From assembly GCA_000632805.1 (NCBI GenBank), contig CP007444.1:186001-250000 (forward strand): a stretch of DNA of 64,000 nt, read 5' to 3'. The notes under the pieces were generated by a model. It was not told the origin of the DNA. It saw only the letters and a list, made by a program, of their open reading frames with translations, and did no database searches. How positions within the stretch are numbered: the first letter of the stretch is position 1; each line of letters opens with the position of its first letter. This DNA is from Dyella jiangningensis. GTDB lineage: Bacteria; Pseudomonadota; Gammaproteobacteria; Xanthomonadales; Rhodanobacteraceae. Of this stretch, positions 61,183-64,000 are shown in pieces. Made by a program: the position numbers and the translations under genes.

Positions 61183-62780
61183 AGATTCTGGTAATTCGGC
61201 CCCGACCCACCCTCTGGCGTCACCCAGTTGATGATCTGGTACGGGTCCTTGATGTCGCAGGTCTTGCAGTGCACGCAGTTGGCGGCGTTGATCTGCAGGC
61301 GCTTGCCTGCTTCGTCGTCGACGATCTCGTAAACGCCGGCGGGGCAGAAGCGGGTGCAGGGGTTGCCGTATTCGACGGTGCACTTGGTGATGCACACGTT
61401 GGTGTCGGCGACCTGCAGGTGGATGGGCTGGTCTTCGTCGTGTTCGGTGGCGGCGAAGTAGACGCCGGCCAGGCGGTCGCGCGGCGGCAGTTCGCGCTGC
61501 ACGTAGTCGCGCTTGGGTTCTTCCTGCTGGCCGAGCTTGTGCAATGAGGACCAGTCGGCCTTGTTCTTCAGCGTCCACGGCGAGGCGCCGCCCACGGCGG
61601 TTTCCCAAGCGGCGTTGAGCATGCCGAACCACAGGCCCTTCTTGAAGGCGGGCTTGATGTTGCGCACCTTCTTCAGCTCGGCCATCACGTCGGAGGTGCG
61701 CAGCTTGGCGTCGAAGCCGGCCGGGTTGAGTTCGGTGGCGGCCAGGTGTTCGGCGGCGAGCATGCCGCTCTTGATGGCCTGGTGCGTCCCCTTGATCTTG
61801 GGCACGTTGAGCAGGCCCGCGGTGTCGCCGATCAGCAGTGCGCCCGGCATCTCCAGCTTGGGCAGCGACTGGTAGCCGCCGGTGACGATGGCGCGCGCGC
61901 CGGCCGAGAGGATGGTGCCGCCTTCCAGCAGGGACTTCACCGTCGGGTGGTTCTTCCATTGCTGGAAGGCTTCCCACGGCTGGTAGTTGGGATCGGTGTA
62001 GTCCAGCCCGCTGACGTAGCCCAGCGCGATGCGGTCCTTGTCCAGGTGGTACAGGAAGCTGCCGCCGTAGGTGTGGCTGTCGGCCGGCCAGCCGAAGCTG
62101 TGCACGATCTTGCCCGGCTGCACGCGGCCTGCGGGCACCTGCCACAATTCCTTGATGCCGATGGAGTAGCCCTGCGGGTCGCTGTCCTTGTCCAGCGCAA
62201 AGCGCTTGATCAGCTGCTTGGTGAGGCTGCCGCGCGCGCCCTCGGCGAGCACGGTGACCTTGGCCTTGATGTCGATGCCCTGGGTATAACCCGCCTTGTG
62301 CGAGCCGTCCTTCGCCACGCCCATGTCGCCGATGCGCACGCCAGCGACGGAGCCGTCGTCGTTATAGATGTTGTCGGCGGCGGCAAAACCCGGGAACACA
62401 TCCACGCCCAGGGCTTCAGCCTGCGGCGCCATCCATGCGCACATGGCGCCGAGGGAGACAATGAAGTTGCCGTGGTTGTTCATGCCCGGTGGCACGGGCA
62501 GCTTGCGTTCGCCGGTCTTGGTGAGCAGCCAGAATTCGTCTTCGGTGGCCGGTACGCAGATCGGCGGCGGGTTGTCGCGCCATCCCGGAAGCAAGGCATC
62601 CAGCGGCTGCGGCTCGATCACGGCGCCGGAAAGGATCTGCGCACCGATGGTCGACGCCTTCTCGATCACGCACACGCTCACGTCCGGCTTGAGCTGCTTC
62701 AGGCGGATGGCGAAGGAGAGGCCGGCGGGGCCTGCGCCAACGACGACGACGTCGTATTCCATCATTTCGCGGTCGCTCAT
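61179..62780 (-). CDS. etfD: Electron transfer flavoprotein-ubiquinone oxidoreductase
   Basis: 533 aa from MSDREMMEYDVVVVGAGPAG; the longer upstream frame is discarded. The FAD loop is VVVVGAGPAGLSFAIRLKQL (about 10-29). The C-terminal 4Fe-4S cluster is formed by CTRFCPAGVYE and NCVHCKTCDIKDP (about 468-515), and GWPADSHTYGGSFLYHLD is a typical ETF-QO block. It takes electrons from EtfAB into ubiquinone at the inner membrane. Normal length for the family. Confidence 0.95.
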   Translation of the reverse strand: MSDREMMEYDVVVVGAGPAGLSFAIRLKQLKPDVSVCVIEKASTIGAQILSGAVIEPQPLDALLPGWRDNPPPICVPATEDEFWLLTKTGERKLPVPPGMNNHGNFIVSLGAMCAWMAPQAEALGVDVFPGFAAADNIYNDDGSVAGVRIGDMGVAKDGSHKAGYTQGIDIKAKVTVLAEGARGSLTKQLIKRFALDKDSDPQGYSIGIKELWQVPAGRVQPGKIVHSFGWPADSHTYGGSFLYHLDKDRIALGYVSGLDYTDPNYQPWEAFQQWKNHPTVKSLLEGGTILSAGARAIVTGGYQSLPKLEMPGALLIGDTAGLLNVPKIKGTHQAIKSGMLAAEHLAATELNPAGFDAKLRTSDVMAELKKVRNIKPAFKKGLWFGMLNAAWETAVGGASPWTLKNKADWSSLHKLGQQEEPKRDYVQRELPPRDRLAGVYFAATEHDEDQPIHLQVADTNVCITKCTVEYGNPCTRFCPAGVYEIVDDEAGKRLQINAANCVHCKTCDIKDPYQIINWVTPEGGSGPNYQNL

Positions 62781-62951
62781 GGCGTACTCCAGCTGATCTT
62801 GTGCGGCACGATTCCGTTCCCCCAGGTATGGAAACGGGCAAACCGGCATTGTCCGGGTTCGGCGGGTGCCCGGCAACGTGGGTGGCCGAATCCTTGCAAA
62901 CCCTTCATCTCCGGTGGTGATAATCGGCCGTGAGACCCAGGGAAGAAGAAC

Positions 62952-64000
62952 ATGAACCAACAACCCCCGATCAATGATCTCGACCAGCGCCGGGCGACGA
63001 TGTGTCAGTTGTTGCACTGGCTGGCGGTCGATCGGGTGCAGCCGCAATCATTGGCGGAGACCTACCTGGAGGCCATCGAGCGCCTCAATCCCGAGATCAA
63101 TGCCTATGTCAGCCTGAGTTCGGCGATGCTGCAGGAGCAGGCGCTGGCGGCCCAGCATCGCCGCCGCGATGGGGTGATCGGACGGCTCGACGGCCTTCCC
63201 ATTGCGCTCAAGGACAATTTCGACGTCGCGGGCTGGCCGACCCGGGCCGGTCTGGCGGGTCGTCGTCAACCGGTTGCCGATGACGCCCACGTGGTGTCGC
63301 GGCTGCGCGCCTCCGGTGCCGTGATCATCGGCAAGACGAATATGGATGAGGGCGCGCTGGGCGCGACCACCGACAACCCGCATTACGGCGCCACCCACAA
63401 CCCGCATCGCCATGGCTATACCGCCGGTGGTTCCTCGGGCGGTGCGGCCGCGGCGGTGGCCGCCGGGCTCGCCGTGGCAGCGGTGGGCTCCGATAGCCTG
63501 GGCTCGATCCGCATCCCTGCCAGCTACTGTGGCGTGTATGCGCTCAAGCCCACGCATGGGGAAATCTCGGCGCGCGGCATGGTGCCTGCCGCGCGACGCC
63601 TCGACACGGTGGGCCTGCTCGCCCGCAGCGCTGACGATCTGACCGTGCTGCTGCAGGTGCTGGCCGGTTACGACGCCGACGATCCGCGGTCGCGCCGACG
63701 CCGCGTCGCCTTGTCGCCGCCGGACTGGGAGCCGGGCCGTCTGCGTGCCGGCTTCCTGCCTGACCTGGCCGGTCTGGGTGTACAGCGGGAAGTCATCGCC
63801 GTGTTTGAGGCCGCGCTGGCCAACTGGCCGCGCGAACTGGGTGAACGCCGCACGGTGGATTTTTCCGACTGGGATTTCGCCCGCACGCGGCGCGCCGGTT
63901 TCCTGTTGATGGAGGCGGAGATGCTCGGGACGTTTGCCGCGGATCTGGCCGATACGGAATCCCGCGTGTCCGAGCACTTTCGCCGTTTGCTCAGCTACGC
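62952..64000 (+). CDS. Amidase, 5' part (runs off the window)
   Basis: The frame runs from ATG 62952 (AGAAGAAC upstream) to the window edge, about 350 codons. The amidase signature triad is complete: Lys in LPIALKDNFDVAGWPTRAGL (about 82), the cis-Ser in YTAGGSSGGAAAAVAAGLAV (about 160), and the nucleophile Ser in VGSDSLGSIRIPASYCGVYA (about 184). AtzF/GatA-like enzymes hydrolyse amides; the substrate is unknown. It is divergent from ETF-QO and not linked to the glycan genes. Confidence 0.9.
   Translation, partial: MNQQPPINDLDQRRATMCQLLHWLAVDRVQPQSLAETYLEAIERLNPEINAYVSLSSAMLQEQALAAQHRRRDGVIGRLDGLPIALKDNFDVAGWPTRAGLAGRRQPVADDAHVVSRLRASGAVIIGKTNMDEGALGATTDNPHYGATHNPHRHGYTAGGSSGGAAAAVAAGLAVAAVGSDSLGSIRIPASYCGVYALKPTHGEISARGMVPAARRLDTVGLLARSADDLTVLLQVLAGYDADDPRSRRRRVALSPPDWEPGRLRAGFLPDLAGLGVQREVIAVFEAALANWPRELGERRTVDFSDWDFARTRRAGFLLMEAEMLGTFAADLADTESRVSEHFRRLLSY

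Noticed and set aside
61183..62145. 5' extension of the two-domain glycosyltransferase gene into ETF-QO
   Set aside because: The extra 321 codons are an out-of-frame reading of ETF-QO, Arg/Pro/Ala-rich with no domain character.

Overview
The window reads as a high-GC gammaproteobacterial chromosome from the Lysobacterales (Xanthomonadales), most likely Rhodanobacteraceae such as Dyella, Luteibacter or Rhodanobacter. The main reason is the layout of the polysaccharide locus. A cystathionine gamma-synthase/lyase gene (metB-like, 34.9 kb) and etfA/etfB (53.3-55.0 kb) bracket a variable ABC-transporter-dependent O-antigen cluster, the arrangement known for the Xanthomonas LPS locus. The genus is an inference; no rRNA or tRNA gene was found.

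Bases 1-19.5 kb are an accessory island. It opens with the 3' end of a type I restriction gene (hsdR) and its usual YgjP-type metallopeptidase neighbour. A Tn7-like transposition module follows: tnsA-tnsB-tnsC on the plus strand with overlapping ends, and two TniQ/TnsD-family target selectors on the minus strand. A hairpin-rich leader precedes tnsA and its last hairpin contains the tnsA ribosome binding site. Next come a RepB/ParB-ParB-serine recombinase operon behind a strong promoter whose spacer is a palindrome, an XRE regulator and a membrane protein. A minimal ubiquitin-like operon follows (57-aa basic peptide, ubiquitin-like protein, E1/ThiF enzyme, DUF6527-type Cys-rich protein), then a divergent XRE-ImmA metallopeptidase/PIN pair whose promoter region carries four GTTTAC/GTAAAC half sites. 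A truncated membrane gene near 19.3 kb may mark an island junction.

Bases 19.5-28.5 kb hold small, mostly uncharacterised genes. Four of them (three paralogous small proteins with an RW-x-GY motif and a fasciclin-domain protein) are each preceded, at a near-constant distance from the start codon, by the same three-hairpin leader. Two of its stems keep their pairing while changing sequence, which suggests a structured cis-regulatory RNA. This is the most unusual signal in the window. A membrane protein divergent from a CoiA-like nuclease closes the region.

Bases 28.5-55 kb are the envelope polysaccharide region. It has nucleotide-sugar genes (phosphomannomutase, manC, rmlBACD), metB, the O-antigen exporter (wzm, wzt with a sugar-binding C-terminus), a glycosyltransferase with a long C-terminal coiled coil, two more glycosyltransferases and an acyltransferase. 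A second, minus-strand operon (HAD-UbiA fusion, DprE1-like oxidase, DprE2-like reductase, epimerase, FAD oxidoreductase, GtrA flippase, GtrII-like transferase) resembles the mycobacterial decaprenyl-phosphoryl-arabinose route. It probably makes, flips and transfers a lipid-linked pentose. The electron-transfer flavoprotein genes follow.

Bases 55-64 kb carry galE, an RgpF-type rhamnan protein fused to a HAD domain, a two-domain glycosyltransferase that apparently starts at CTG, ETF-ubiquinone oxidoreductase (the electron acceptor of EtfAB) and the first part of an amidase.
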